Shown: in pieces, positions 15,314 through 24,366 of the stretch | Layout of the letters: every line of letters begins with the position of its first letter | Position numbering within the stretch: position 1 is the first letter of the stretch | DNA from: Saccharopolyspora_D taberi | GTDB lineage: Bacteria > Actinomycetota > Actinomycetes > Mycobacteriales > Pseudonocardiaceae | NCBI RefSeq assembly: GCF_039534165.1 | Contig: NZ_BAAAUX010000002.1 | Location: forward strand, 1-64,000 | DNA: 64,000 nt | Reading direction: 5' to 3' | Translations under genes and position numbers: made by a program | Notes under the pieces: generated by a model | Seen by the model: only the letters and a program-made list of their open reading frames with translations | What the model was told of the DNA's origin: nothing | Databases searched by the model: none

Positions 15314-16608
15314 CCGCGGCCTTCCTTCCAGGGCAGCAGCAACGGGGTCGCCAGCATGAGCACGCCCGCGATCGCGATGGCGGCGCGGGGACCGGTGAGG
15401 CCGGCCAGCACCCCTCCCAGCGCGGTCATGGCCGCGATGGCGGTCTTGCTGGTGATCGACCACGCGGACAGGGTGCGGGCGATCCGGTCCGCCGGGATCC
15501 GGTCGAGCCGGTGGGTGGCGAAGACCGGGTTGAACACCCCGGCGCAGGTGACCAGCCCGACCTGGACGGCGATCACCAGCCCGAGCCCGGCGGGGCCGGG
15601 GACGACGAACGCCAGCCCCAACGACCAGCACGCGCGCAGCGTTCCGGAGGTGAGCAGGACCCCGAGCCGCCCGAACCGCGCGACGAGCCGGCCGGCCATC
15701 CGGGCTCCGACGAGCCCGCCGATGCAGGACGCGCCGAACGCGAGTCCGTACTGCCAGGGCGGGAAACCGAGGTGGTCGAGCATGAGGACGGCGATCAGCG
15801 GCGCGGTCGCCATGATCAGACCGTTGACCAGGACGGTGTTCAGGAACAGCGGGCGCAGCTCGGGGTGGGCCAGCACGAAGCGCCACCCGTCGAGCAGGTC
15901 GCCCGCCCGCAGCCGGGACGAACCGGTGCGCGCGGGCCGCGGTTCGTCCCAGCCGACCGCGCGGATTCCCGCGGCCGAGAGCAGGTAGCTGATCGCGTCG
16001 GCCAGCACGACCGCCACCGGACCGAAGATGCCGACCGCGGCCCCGCCGAGCGGCGGCCCGAGTGCCGTGGCGGTCCAGTTCGTGGACTCGAACCGCCCGT
16101 TCGCGACGAGCAGGCCGTCCGGTGGGACCAGCGCTTTGAGGTAGGAGCCGCCGGCGGCCTGGAAGGTGATGTCGGCCGCGCCGACGACGACCAGCACGAC
16201 CAGGAGCTGGGCGAAGCTGAGCAGCCCGAGCGCGAACGCGGCGGGGACGCTCATCAGCGCCGCGAAGCGGACCAGGTCCGTCGTGATCATCACGGGCCGC
16301 TTGCGGCGGAACTCCACCCACGGCCCCAGCGGAACGGAGACGGCCGCCCCCGCCGCCAGGCCCGCGGCTGCCAGGACCGCCACCTCGGTCGGTCCGGCGT
16401 GCAGCACGAGGATCGCGACCATGGTGAACGCGTCGAACGCGAATCGCGTGCCGAACGTGCTGACCGCGTAGGACGCCCACAGCCACCCGAAGCGCCGTCC
16501 CAGCGGCCGCCTGCCCGCCGCGTCGTGAGCAGCGTGCTCGATCAGGAGTCGGTCCGATCCTTCGTGGCCCGGTCCCTCGTGGCCCGGTCCTTCTTGGACT
16601 GGCGCCAC
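15292..16608 (-). CDS. MFS transporter (MFS_3/EntS-like exporter)
   Basis: About 12 helices, with FGWLWASYAVSTFGTRFAFDA as first helix, VPLGPWVEFRRKRPVMI and GGLVGARMAGRLVARFGR. Start uncertain: no ATG or TTG precedes helix 1 and the GTG at 16608 inside the upstream regulator gene is the best in-frame choice (438 residues); a CTG overlapping the regulator stop at 16542-16545 is the alternative. The 3' end overlaps the convergent TAXI gene by 22 bases. Co-transcribed with the MarR-type regulator; probably a drug or siderophore exporter. Confidence 0.75.
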   Translation of the reverse strand: MAPVQEGPGHEGPGHEGSDRLLIEHAAHDAAGRRPLGRRFGWLWASYAVSTFGTRFAFDAFTMVAILVLHAGPTEVAVLAAAGLAAGAAVSVPLGPWVEFRRKRPVMITTDLVRFAALMSVPAAFALGLLSFAQLLVVLVVVGAADITFQAAGGSYLKALVPPDGLLVANGRFESTNWTATALGPPLGGAAVGIFGPVAVVLADAISYLLSAAGIRAVGWDEPRPARTGSSRLRAGDLLDGWRFVLAHPELRPLFLNTVLVNGLIMATAPLIAVLMLDHLGFPPWQYGLAFGASCIGGLVGARMAGRLVARFGRLGVLLTSGTLRACWSLGLAFVVPGPAGLGLVIAVQVGLVTCAGVFNPVFATHRLDRIPADRIARTLSAWSITSKTAIAAMTALGGVLAGLTGPRAAIAIAGVLMLATPLLLPWKEGRGQPCSSR

Positions 16609-17063
16609 CGCTCCAGCAGTCCGTCCATCTCGTCGTGCACGAACCGGAAGAAGTCCCGCATGTCGCGGACCCGGTCGAGGGCGGGGGAGGGCTCGCTGCC
16701 GAGCGCCCGCACGCCGTCGTCGGTGAGGTCGGCCAGGGTCTGGTAGACGCCGCCGATCGTGCCCGCCGACACGTACCAGGCGTCGTCGCGCAGCCGGTAG
16801 CTGTCGCGGCGCGACCCCGGGACCGGGCGGCGCTCGACGATGCCGAGCTGCATCAGGTAGCGGACCGCTCCGGAGATCGCGGGCGGGCTGACGGCGAGCC
16901 GCTCGGCGAGGTCGGCGGCGGTCAGCGCCTCCTCGTCGGAGGTCGTCATGGTCAGCAGCACCCTGGCGGCCATCCGGGAGAAACCCCATTCCGCGAAGGT
17001 CATCGCGGCGTTCTCCACGAACTGCCCGACGGCCTGCTCGTCGCGCTCGGCCGGCTTGCTCAC
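16542..17063 (-). CDS. MarR/GbsR-type transcriptional regulator
   Basis: 173 residues from the GTG at 17063 (AGAGGA upstream). Winged helix: MAARVLLTMTTS, LTAADLAERLAVSPPAISGAVRYLMQLGIVERRPVPGSRRDSYRL. This subfamily usually sits divergent to DrrAB-type ABC exporters and represses them, as here. The C-terminal KKDRATRDRATKDR is encoded by a 15-bp tandem repeat (16561-16590, 14 of 15 identical) that also extends the overlapping MFS frame. Confidence 0.88.
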   Translation of the reverse strand: MSKPAERDEQAVGQFVENAAMTFAEWGFSRMAARVLLTMTTSDEEALTAADLAERLAVSPPAISGAVRYLMQLGIVERRPVPGSRRDSYRLRDDAWYVSAGTIGGVYQTLADLTDDGVRALGSEPSPALDRVRDMRDFFRFVHDEMDGLLERWRQSKKDRATRDRATKDRTDS

Positions 17064-17112
17064 GATCGCAGTCCTCTCGTCGTCCTTCCGGGAGAGTATA
17101 CGATTCCTTAAC

Positions 17113-17128
17113 TTCACAATGTTGTGAA
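17113..17128. promoter_or_regulatory. Candidate operator between MarR-type regulator and ABC exporter
   Basis: TTCACAATGTTGTGAA, a perfect 7-bp inverted repeat with two central bases, in the 85-bp divergent region. AT-rich against the GC-rich background and placed to block both promoters. Most likely the binding site of the divergent regulator. Confidence 0.75.
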
Positions 17129-17148
17129 TGCTGTGTAGCTTATGAAGC

Positions 17149-18048
17149 ATGAACACGACGATCGCGGTGTCCGGCCTGGTCAAGGAGTTCGGCCGGACCC
17201 GCGCACTGGACGAACTCGATCTCCACGTGCGGACCGGGGAGGTCCACGGCTTCCTCGGGCCCAACGGTGCCGGGAAGTCCACGACCATCCGGATCCTGCT
17301 CGGGCTGATGCGCGCCGACGGCGGCCGGGCGACCCTGCTCGGCGGCGACCCCTGGCGCGACGCCGCCGAACTGCACCGGCGGCTGGCCTACGTCCCCGGA
17401 GACGTCTCGCTGTGGCCGAACCTCACCGGCGGCGAGGCGATCGACCTGCTCGCCAGGCTGCGCGGCGGCGGTGACCGCCGGCGCCGCGACGAACTGGTGG
17501 AGCGCTTCGAACTCGACCCCCGCAAGAAGGGCCGCGCCTACTCCAAGGGGAACCGGCAGAAGGTCGCGCTGGTCGCGGCGCTGTCCTCGGACGTCGACCT
17601 GCTCGTCCTCGACGAGCCGACCTCCGGTCTCGACCCGCTGATGGAGGCGGTGTTCCAGGACTGCATCGCCGAGGAACGGCTGCGCGGCCGGACCGTCCTG
17701 CTCTCCAGCCACATCCTGTCCGAGGTCGAAGCCCTCTGCGACCGGGTCAGCATCATCCGCAAGGGCCGCAACGTCGAGTCCGGCACCCTGGCCGAACTGC
17801 GCCACCTGACGCGGACCTCGATCAGCGCCGAGCTGACCGGACCGGTCCCGGCGCTGGGCGCGGTGCCCGGGGTGCACGACGTGGAGGTCCAGGGCAACCG
17901 CGTCCGCCTCCAGGTCGACTCCGGATTCCTGGGCCAGGTGCTGCAGCTGCTCTCCGCCGCGGGCGTGGCCGGCCTGACCAGCCAGCCGCCGACGCTGGAG
18001 GAGCTGTTCCTCTCGCACTACGAGCCGGAAGAGGAGCCCGTCCGATGA
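17149..18048 (+). CDS. ABC exporter ATP-binding protein (DrrA-like)
   Basis: 299 residues. Walker A GPNGAGKST, Q-loop region YVPGDVSLWPNL, degenerate signature YSKGNRQK in place of LSGGQ (normal for this subfamily), Walker B LLVLDEPTSGLD and H-loop SSHIL. Powers the permease encoded four bases back into its 3' end (ATGA-type overlap). Likely drug or lipid export, under control of the divergent repressor. Confidence 0.92.
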   Translation: MNTTIAVSGLVKEFGRTRALDELDLHVRTGEVHGFLGPNGAGKSTTIRILLGLMRADGGRATLLGGDPWRDAAELHRRLAYVPGDVSLWPNLTGGEAIDLLARLRGGGDRRRRDELVERFELDPRKKGRAYSKGNRQKVALVAALSSDVDLLVLDEPTSGLDPLMEAVFQDCIAEERLRGRTVLLSSHILSEVEALCDRVSIIRKGRNVESGTLAELRHLTRTSISAELTGPVPALGAVPGVHDVEVQGNRVRLQVDSGFLGQVLQLLSAAGVAGLTSQPPTLEELFLSHYEPEEEPVR

Positions 18049-19655
18049 ACTCCTTCGCGGGCACCGGGGAAATGCTGCGGCTGGCCGTCCGCCGCGACCG
18101 GGTGCGGGGCACGGCCTGGGTGCTGTTCCTGCTGCTGCTCGTCGTGGGCGTGGCCGCCCAGTACGCCGGGCTGTTCCCCGACGACCGGGCGCGGCTCGAC
18201 TTCGCCGCCGAGGTGCGGGCGAACTCGGCGCTCAACGCCTTCACCGGGCTGCTGCACGGCACCGGCCTGGGCAACCTGGTGATGTGGAAGATCGGCGACA
18301 TCGCCTTCACGCTGATCGCCCTGATGGCGGTGCTCACCGTCGTCCGGCACACCAGGGCGGAGGAGGAGACCGGCCGGTCCGAGCTGGTGGGCGCCGGAGT
18401 GGTCGGGCGGTTCGCGCCGCTGACCGCCGCGCTGGTCCACACCTGCGGCCTCAGCCTCGCTGCCGGGGTGCTCTCCGCGGCCGGGCTGATCGCCTACGGG
18501 CTCGAAGCCGACGGCTCGATCACCTTCGGGCTGGCGCTGGTGATGCCCGGGATCTTCTTCGCCGCGGTCGCCGCGCTGGCAGCGCAGCTGACCGAACGCG
18601 CGCGCACCGCCAACGCGATCGCCTGCACGGTCCTCGGCGCGGGTTACCTGATCCGGTTCGTCGCCGATGGCGCAGGCCTGGGCGGACTTCGCTGGCTGTC
18701 GCCGAGCGGCTGGAGCCACCTGGCGGTTCCCTACGGCGGCAACCGCGTTTGGGTCCTGGCCGTGCCCGTCCTGCTTTCGGCGTTGGTGGCCACAGCCGCA
18801 TACCGGTTGGCCGACCGCCGCGACCTCGGTGCGGGCGTGCTGTCCGCCCGCACCGGACCCGCCGCGGCCGGACGCGGGCTGCGGGGACCGGTCGGCCTGG
18901 CCTGGCGCCTGCACCGCACGCAGCTGCTGGGCTGGATCGCGGGATTCACCGCGTTCAGCGCGGCCACCGCGGGAGTCGCGACCGGGATGCCGGAAGTCGC
19001 CGAGCGGTCGGGCCAGTACGTGCAGGAGTTCTTCCGCCGCTACACCGTCGCGCCCGGTGTCGGCATCGCAGACACCTTCATCTGGCTGATCCTGCTCAGC
19101 CTCGGCTACCTCGCCGCGCTCTACCCGATGCTGGCGGCGCTGCGGCTGCGGACCGAGGAGACCAGCGGCCGGGCCGAGGCGACGCTGGCGACCTCGGTCG
19201 GGCGCACCCGCTGGGCGGTCAGCCACTTGGTGTTCGCCGCGTGCGGTTCGGTTCTTTTGCCGGCCGCGAGCGGTCTGGCGGCCGGAGGCGTCCACGCCGC
19301 GGCCACCGGTGATCCCGCGCAGCTGCCGCGGGTGCTGGCCGCGGCGCTGGTCCAGGTCCCCGCGGTCTGGCTCGTCGGCGCGGTCGCGGTGATCGCCTTC
19401 GGCGCCGTGCCCCGGCTGGCGGTCGCGATCGCGTGGGTGGTGTTCATGCTGGTGATGGTCTTGGGCGAAGTGATCGGCCCGATCCTGGGCATCGACTACT
19501 GGCTCGCCAACCTGGTCATCCCGTTCCACCACGTGCCCAAGCTGCTCACCGGCGGCACGTTCAGCGCCACCCCGCTGCTGGTCATGACCGCACTCGCGGT
19601 CGCGCTCACCGCCGCTGGCCTGGCCGCGCTGCGGCGGCGCGATCTCAGCTCGTGA
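18045..19655 (+). CDS. ABC exporter permease
   Basis: 536 residues, about 12 hydrophobic segments in two similar halves of six (starting MLRLAVRRDRVRGTAWVLFLLLLVV and AWRLHRTQLLGWIAGF), as in actinobacterial ABC-2-type exporters with a duplicated membrane domain. Overlaps the ATPase gene by four bases. Substrate not predictable from sequence. Confidence 0.88.
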   Translation: MNSFAGTGEMLRLAVRRDRVRGTAWVLFLLLLVVGVAAQYAGLFPDDRARLDFAAEVRANSALNAFTGLLHGTGLGNLVMWKIGDIAFTLIALMAVLTVVRHTRAEEETGRSELVGAGVVGRFAPLTAALVHTCGLSLAAGVLSAAGLIAYGLEADGSITFGLALVMPGIFFAAVAALAAQLTERARTANAIACTVLGAGYLIRFVADGAGLGGLRWLSPSGWSHLAVPYGGNRVWVLAVPVLLSALVATAAYRLADRRDLGAGVLSARTGPAAAGRGLRGPVGLAWRLHRTQLLGWIAGFTAFSAATAGVATGMPEVAERSGQYVQEFFRRYTVAPGVGIADTFIWLILLSLGYLAALYPMLAALRLRTEETSGRAEATLATSVGRTRWAVSHLVFAACGSVLLPAASGLAAGGVHAAATGDPAQLPRVLAAALVQVPAVWLVGAVAVIAFGAVPRLAVAIAWVVFMLVMVLGEVIGPILGIDYWLANLVIPFHHVPKLLTGGTFSATPLLVMTALAVALTAAGLAALRRRDLSS

Positions 19656-19693
19656 ATCCCGGGATTCGCCTCGCAGGATCGAGTTGCGGATTC

Positions 19694-19731
19694 GGGTGCG
19701 GCTGTCCGCCCGGAAGCCGACAGCCGCACCC
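19694..19731. terminator. Bidirectional terminator between ABC permease and LPMO
   Basis: Perfect 13-bp stem GGGTGCGGCTGTC (19694-19706) and GACAGCCGCACCC (19719-19731), 12-base loop, in the 80-bp gap between convergent genes. Confidence 0.8.
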
Positions 19732-19736
19732 GGTCA

Positions 19737-20252
19737 TCAGCCGACCTCGACGTCGACGCAGGCGTAGAAGGCGTTGGCGGTGTCGGCGATGTTCCACACC
19801 GCGAGGACCTTCTGCTTCCCGGAAACGCCACCGAGGTTGACGTTGTGCGAAACGGTGGAGCCGGGGATCTGCCCGTGATCGTCGAACGAGGCGACCTTCT
19901 GGCCGCCGACGAAGTACTCCCAGGTGCTGGTGGAGTGCCGGGCGGTGAGCGTCCAGTTGAAGTTCACCGACTGGCCCACCTTGGTCACCTGCCAGCCCTT
20001 GCTGTCGTCGTCTAGCTCGGCGAAGCTCTGGTTGCCGCCGCTGCAGCTGGTCAGGCCCTTGGGGCCCTCGACGCTCTGCGGCTCGTACTTGATCGCACCG
20101 CAGGGCACGGTGCCCGCGGCGCACTGGGCCTGCCTGCTCGGCGGGGTGTCGACGTAGCCGTGCGCGCTGGCGGTCCCGGTCGGCAGTGCGACCAGGGCCG
20201 GGGCCAGCGCGGCACCCGCTGCCGCGGCGGCGAGCTTTCGCTTCATCTTCAT
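19737..20252 (-). CDS. Secreted lytic polysaccharide monooxygenase, AA10 (chitin-active type)
   Basis: Oxidatively cleaves crystalline chitin using copper. 171 residues; AAGGAG five bases before the ATG at 20252. Signal peptide (about 30 residues) ends ASA, exposing the N-terminal His of HGYVDTPPSR, first ligand of the copper histidine brace; the second is in TARHSTSTWEYF; the axial Phe is in TANAFY. IKYEPQSVEGPKG and AVWNIADTANAFY closely match Serratia CBP21. Single-domain, without a carbohydrate-binding module. Shares a 400-bp divergent region with the alcohol dehydrogenase. Confidence 0.93.
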   Translation of the reverse strand: MKMKRKLAAAAAGAALAPALVALPTGTASAHGYVDTPPSRQAQCAAGTVPCGAIKYEPQSVEGPKGLTSCSGGNQSFAELDDDSKGWQVTKVGQSVNFNWTLTARHSTSTWEYFVGGQKVASFDDHGQIPGSTVSHNVNLGGVSGKQKVLAVWNIADTANAFYACVDVEVG

Positions 20253-20650
20253 CTCGGCTCCTTCTCGGCGGAAAACGCGGTCGCCCTGGCGCGGTCCCGC
20301 CCGTGGCCGTGCTGCCGCGGGCAGGAGGGAAACCGCTGACGGGGGTGGGTCATCGGTGCCGTCGCCGAGCGCGGGGCCAAGGGCGCGCGGGTCGAGCGGA
20401 TCCGTTGCGGAAGCGCTGTTCTCGGACGGCGGTCTCGTTCGATCGGACGAGCGAGCGCGAAACCGCGGTGCCGCGTGGTCTCACGCTGACCGATGTGGTC
20501 TGGACCATACGAGTCGGCACGCATCAAGGTCAAGGTTGTGAACAAATTCCATGTTGGTTCGCTTATCGGACACCGGTGGTACGAGCGAGGCTGCGCCGGA
20601 GCGGCCTGGCGGGGTTGGATGGGGGCGTTCCGGGTGAGAGGTGGAGATCG
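20253..20650. other. Divergent intergenic region, LPMO / alcohol dehydrogenase
   Basis: About 400 bp with no convincing gene. The 20500-20580 stretch is relatively AT-rich (AAGGTTGTGAACAAATTCC) and likely holds promoters. No clear palindromic operator was seen. Confidence 0.4.
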
Positions 20651-21682
20651 ATGCGCGCGGTGGTGTTCGAGGCGTTCGGGCGGGAGCCGGAGGTCCGCGA
20701 GGTCGCCGACCCCGTTGTGCCGGAACGCGGATCGGTGCTGCGGGTCGAGGCGACCGGGTTGTGCCGCAGCGACTGGCACGGCTGGATGGGGCACGATCCC
20801 GGCATCACGCCGCCGCACGTGCCAGGCCACGAGCTGGCGGGCGTCGTGGAGTCCGTCGGTGCGGGCGTCGCCAACTTCCGGCCGGGCGACCGGGTCACGG
20901 TGCCGTTCGTCTGCGCGTGCGGCCGGTGCCCGTCGTGCGCGCGGGGCGACCAGCAGGTGTGCGAACACCAGACCCAGCCCGGATTCACGCACTGGGGCTC
21001 GTTCGCCGAGTACGTGGCGATCGAGAACGCCGATGTCAACCTGGTGCACGTGCCCGCGGAGATGTCTCCCGGCACGGCCGCGGGCCTCGGATGCCGCTTC
21101 GCCACGGCGTTCCGCGCGGTCGTCCTGCAGGGCCGGGTCCGGCCGGGGGAGTGGGTCGCCGTGCACGGTTGCGGCGGTGTCGGCCTGTCCGCGGTGATGA
21201 TCGCCGCCGCGTGCGGGGCGCGGGTCGTCGCCGTCGACATCGCGGCCGGCGCGCTGGCGCTCGCGCGCCGCTTCGGTGCGGCGGAATGCGTTGATGCGAC
21301 TGGTGTTTCCGCTGCGGACTCGATCCTGGAGATCACCGGTGGCGGTGCGCACGTGTCGCTGGACGCGCTCGGCAGCGGGCCGACCTGCGCGGCCTCGATC
21401 GGCGGTCTGCGGCGGCGAGGGCGGCATGTGCAGGTCGGTCTCCTCCCGGCCGACCCGGTGCTGCCGATGGCGCGGGTGATCGCTCTGGAGCTCGAACTCC
21501 TCGGCAGTCACGGCATGGCAGCACACGACTATCCGTCCATGATGGACATGATCGGCTCCGGTGCACTGCAACCGGATCTGCTGGTTACCGAGACCATCGG
21601 ACTGGACGAGGCACCTGCGGCGCTGGCCGGAATGGACGCGCGCGAGGGTGCCGGGGTCACGGTAATCGAACCCTGGCGCTGA
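20651..21682 (+). CDS. Zinc-dependent medium-chain alcohol dehydrogenase
   Basis: 343 residues from the ATG at 20651 (GGTGGAG upstream); the open frame continues upstream but without conserved sequence. Catalytic zinc region GLCRSDWHGWMG and PHVPGHELAGVV, structural-zinc cysteines in CACGRCPSCARGDQQVC, Rossmann motif GCGGVGLSAVMIA. NAD-dependent oxidation of an unknown alcohol. Convergent with the aromatic hydroxylase gene; no operon partner. Confidence 0.88.
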   Translation: MRAVVFEAFGREPEVREVADPVVPERGSVLRVEATGLCRSDWHGWMGHDPGITPPHVPGHELAGVVESVGAGVANFRPGDRVTVPFVCACGRCPSCARGDQQVCEHQTQPGFTHWGSFAEYVAIENADVNLVHVPAEMSPGTAAGLGCRFATAFRAVVLQGRVRPGEWVAVHGCGGVGLSAVMIAAACGARVVAVDIAAGALALARRFGAAECVDATGVSAADSILEITGGGAHVSLDALGSGPTCAASIGGLRRRGRHVQVGLLPADPVLPMARVIALELELLGSHGMAAHDYPSMMDMIGSGALQPDLLVTETIGLDEAPAALAGMDAREGAGVTVIEPWR

Positions 21683-23257
21683 TCACGCCTTCCCCAGCGC
21701 CCTCTCCAGTGCGGCGGTGATGTCGGCACGACCGGGGTTGTGGAGCACGGCTGCGATGTGCGCGTCCGGGCGGATCACCCACACCTCGCCCGGCTTGGCG
21801 TTCAATGCTGTCGTGAGCGCGCCGGTGGTGTCGAGATCGGGAATCAGGAAAACCCTTGTAGGGAAAGGGAAATTGTTGGCCACGTCCTGAGAAGCAGCCA
21901 CATCGGACGATTCCGCGGCCAGCAGCAGGAAACCGTTGCGGGCGAGCTCCCGGATTCTGGTGCTGCCCGGGGTCGGCACGGGGACGTCAGGTACGAGGAT
22001 TCCGGGTGCGGCCGGTGGTGCTGAGCCACGTGGTGGACGTCCGGCGAACGGTCTGGTGGTGTCTGGTGTGGACAGCGGGGAGTCCACGTACCAGAACGGT
22101 TCGCTCAGCCTGCCGGAGTTCACTTCCGCGCGTGCGGCCGGATCGGTGACCGCGCCTTCCAGCGCGCGGAGGCGTCGCCGACGTTGCTCCTCCCCGTGCG
22201 GAACCAGGAATTCCATGGTGGCCGCGGTGACCGCGAGGTTCTCCTGCGCGGCCGGATGCCGCTCGTCCTGGTAGCTCGCGAGGAGTTCCGGCCCGGCCCA
22301 GCCGTGCAGCACGAACGCCAGTTTCCACGCCGCGTTCTCCGCGTCGGCGACACCGGAGTTGAGACCGCGCGCACCGAACGGGGCGAGCAGGTGCGCGCAG
22401 TCGCCGGCGATCAGCACCCTGCCGACGACCATCCGGTCCACCAGCCGGGAGTGGAACCGGTAGACCGATTTCCACCGCACCTCGTAGTCCCGGTCGCCGA
22501 TGATCGCCCGGATCCGCGCGTCCAGCGCGCCGGACGCGGACTCGGCGTCGAGGTCGAAGCCGGGCGGGATCTGCCAGTCGATGCGGAACGTCGAGTCCGG
22601 GCAGGGGTGGATCAGCACCTGGCGGCCCGGGTTCCAGGCCGGGTCGAAGTAGAACCGCCGTTCCGACGCCCAGTCCGGCAGGTCGGTGCGGATGTCGCAG
22701 ATCAGGAACCGGTCGTCGAACGTGTGCCCCTCGAAGCGCACGCCGAGCATCCGCCGGACCCGGTCGCCGTGCGCGCCCGCGCAGGCGACCGCGTAGTCGG
22801 CGTCGACGACCTCGGTGCCGCACCGCAGGCGCACCCCACCGCTGTCCTGTTCCAGCCCGGTCACCTCGTGTCCCCAGCGGACGTCGATGAGCGGGTCGGC
22901 GGCGATCCGTTCGTCGAGGATCTGCTCGGTGCGGGCCTGGGAGATGTTGACGAACGGCGGGAAGTGCGCGTGCCCGGGATCGCGGAAGGTGTGGCTGAAC
23001 AGTTCCCGGTCCCGGTAGAAGGTGCGCGCGGTGGTCCAGGTGACGCCCTCGTCGGCGATCCGCTGGCCCGCGCCCACGCTGGCCCACACGTCGAGCACAT
23101 CGCCCTGCTGGCAGATCGACCGCGATCCGGTCGGGTCGCGTTCCGGCCGCTGGTCCAGGACCACGACCGGCACGCCCCAGCGGGCGAGCAGGAGCGCGGC
23201 GGTCTGCCCGACGGGTCCGTTGCCGATCACCGCGACACGGGTTGACTGCGCGTTCAT
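21683..23257 (-). CDS. FAD-dependent aromatic hydroxylase (MhpA/TfdB type)
   Basis: 524 residues from the ATG at 23257, four bases after the MBL gene stop, so co-transcribed. FAD-binding GNGPVGQTAALLLARWG, the DG-like motif CAGAHGDRVRR, and GDCAHLLAPFGARGLNSGVADAENAAWKL (split here: GDCAHLLAPFG then GLNSGVADAENAAWK). The C-terminal thioredoxin-like domain is typical of phenol hydroxylases. Predicted to hydroxylate a substituted phenol or phenylpropionate using NAD(P)H and O2; substrate unknown. Under the divergent MarR. Confidence 0.88.
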   Translation of the reverse strand: MNAQSTRVAVIGNGPVGQTAALLLARWGVPVVVLDQRPERDPTGSRSICQQGDVLDVWASVGAGQRIADEGVTWTTARTFYRDRELFSHTFRDPGHAHFPPFVNISQARTEQILDERIAADPLIDVRWGHEVTGLEQDSGGVRLRCGTEVVDADYAVACAGAHGDRVRRMLGVRFEGHTFDDRFLICDIRTDLPDWASERRFYFDPAWNPGRQVLIHPCPDSTFRIDWQIPPGFDLDAESASGALDARIRAIIGDRDYEVRWKSVYRFHSRLVDRMVVGRVLIAGDCAHLLAPFGARGLNSGVADAENAAWKLAFVLHGWAGPELLASYQDERHPAAQENLAVTAATMEFLVPHGEEQRRRRLRALEGAVTDPAARAEVNSGRLSEPFWYVDSPLSTPDTTRPFAGRPPRGSAPPAAPGILVPDVPVPTPGSTRIRELARNGFLLLAAESSDVAASQDVANNFPFPTRVFLIPDLDTTGALTTALNAKPGEVWVIRPDAHIAAVLHNPGRADITAALERALGKA

Positions 23258-23261
23258 GGTG

Positions 23262-24224
23262 TCAGGCTTGGAGTTGGTTCCAGATGTCGTGGTCGCGTTC
23301 GGTGGTCCAGATGACGGGCCGGTCGATGCCGCAGAGTTCGTCCCAGAGGCGGGTGACGTCGAAGGGCAGGCAGTGCTCGAAGATCGGCCACCGCCCATAG
23401 GTACCGACCAGCGCGGCATGCGCGGCCCCGAATGCCTCGGAGAGGGTGCCCCCGCGTTCGTGGACCGTGCCTACCTCACGGATCATCGTTGCGAGGAAGT
23501 GCCGGGTCTGTGCGATCGCCGCGTCGACGGCCTCGCGCCCGTGCGCCACCGGGCCCCGGCCACCGACCAAAGCCTCGGCCTCCAACGACGCCACCGTGTC
23601 CAGAGTGGACGAAGCCCAGTCACGGTGGAACGCATCCCCGGTGTAGAGCGCCGCTTCGGCCTCGACCAGGTCTCCGGCGAAGAGAATCTTTCTCTTGGGC
23701 AGCCAAGCCACGATGTCGCCCTCGGTGTGCCCGCGTCCGCAGTAACGCAACTCCAGATCACCCCGGTCACCACCCAACGGGATGGTCAACCGGTCCGAAA
23801 ACGTCAACGTCGGCCACGTCAACCCCGGAACCGACTCCGGCTCGGCGAACAGGCGAGGCATGCGGCCGTACTCCGACTCCCAGTCCTGCCGCCCCCGCTC
23901 GGCGATCAACGCCCGAGTGTGGTCGTGGGCCACGACCACCTCGGCATCAAACGCGCTCGCGCCCAGTACCCGCACCGCGTGATAGTGGCTCAACACCACA
24001 TACTTCACCGGCTTGTCGGTGTGCTCCCGCAACCTCGCCAACCACTGCCGGGCCGCCGCCGGAGTCGCCAACGCCTCGAAACACACCAGAAAATCCTCAC
24101 CCTCGACCGCCCCCACATTCGGATCACCCTCCGCGGTCAACGCGTAGACGCCCTCGCCCAACACCTCCAACGTCTGCTCCTTGACAGCCACATCAGCAGA
24201 CGACGCAAACGACTTCGCGGCCAT
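23262..24224 (-). CDS. MBL-fold metallo-hydrolase with altered metal motif
   Basis: 320 residues. Beta-lactamase fold segments VKYVVLSHYHAVRVLGA, CGRGHTEGDIVAW and ILFAGDLVEAEAAL are clear, but the usual HxHxDH is HYHAVR: the Asp-His pair of the second metal site is replaced by Val-Arg. This variant is known in a subfamily accompanying aromatic monooxygenases. First gene of the hydroxylase operon. It may act with one metal, on a ring-cleavage product or ester; inference. Confidence 0.8.
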   Translation of the reverse strand: MAAKSFASSADVAVKEQTLEVLGEGVYALTAEGDPNVGAVEGEDFLVCFEALATPAAARQWLARLREHTDKPVKYVVLSHYHAVRVLGASAFDAEVVVAHDHTRALIAERGRQDWESEYGRMPRLFAEPESVPGLTWPTLTFSDRLTIPLGGDRGDLELRYCGRGHTEGDIVAWLPKRKILFAGDLVEAEAALYTGDAFHRDWASSTLDTVASLEAEALVGGRGPVAHGREAVDAAIAQTRHFLATMIREVGTVHERGGTLSEAFGAAHAALVGTYGRWPIFEHCLPFDVTRLWDELCGIDRPVIWTTERDHDIWNQLQA

Positions 24225-24248
24225 CGTCGGCTCCTTCGCAACGGAATG

Positions 24249-24260
24249 TCAAAGCGTTGA
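24249..24260. promoter_or_regulatory. Candidate MarR operator, copy 1
   Basis: TCAAAGCGTTGA in the divergent region between the MBL gene and the MarR gene, 25 bases upstream of the MBL start codon. It is the exact reverse complement of the core at 24916-24927. Confidence 0.65.
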
Positions 24261-24366
24261 TTACGGGCGGCGACGCTATCGCGGGCCGCTTCCCAGTGGA
24301 AACCCCCGGACGGCTTCCCGCCAGACCGTGCCGTGGAACCGGGCGCGGCCCTCTAGCCTGGAGCGC

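Noticed and set aside
14156..16746. Two long overlapping frames of about 800 codons opposite and across the TAXI and MFS genes
   Set aside because: Translations contain no recognisable domain and are biased to Arg, Gly and Ala; the frames with catalytic and membrane features explain the DNA.
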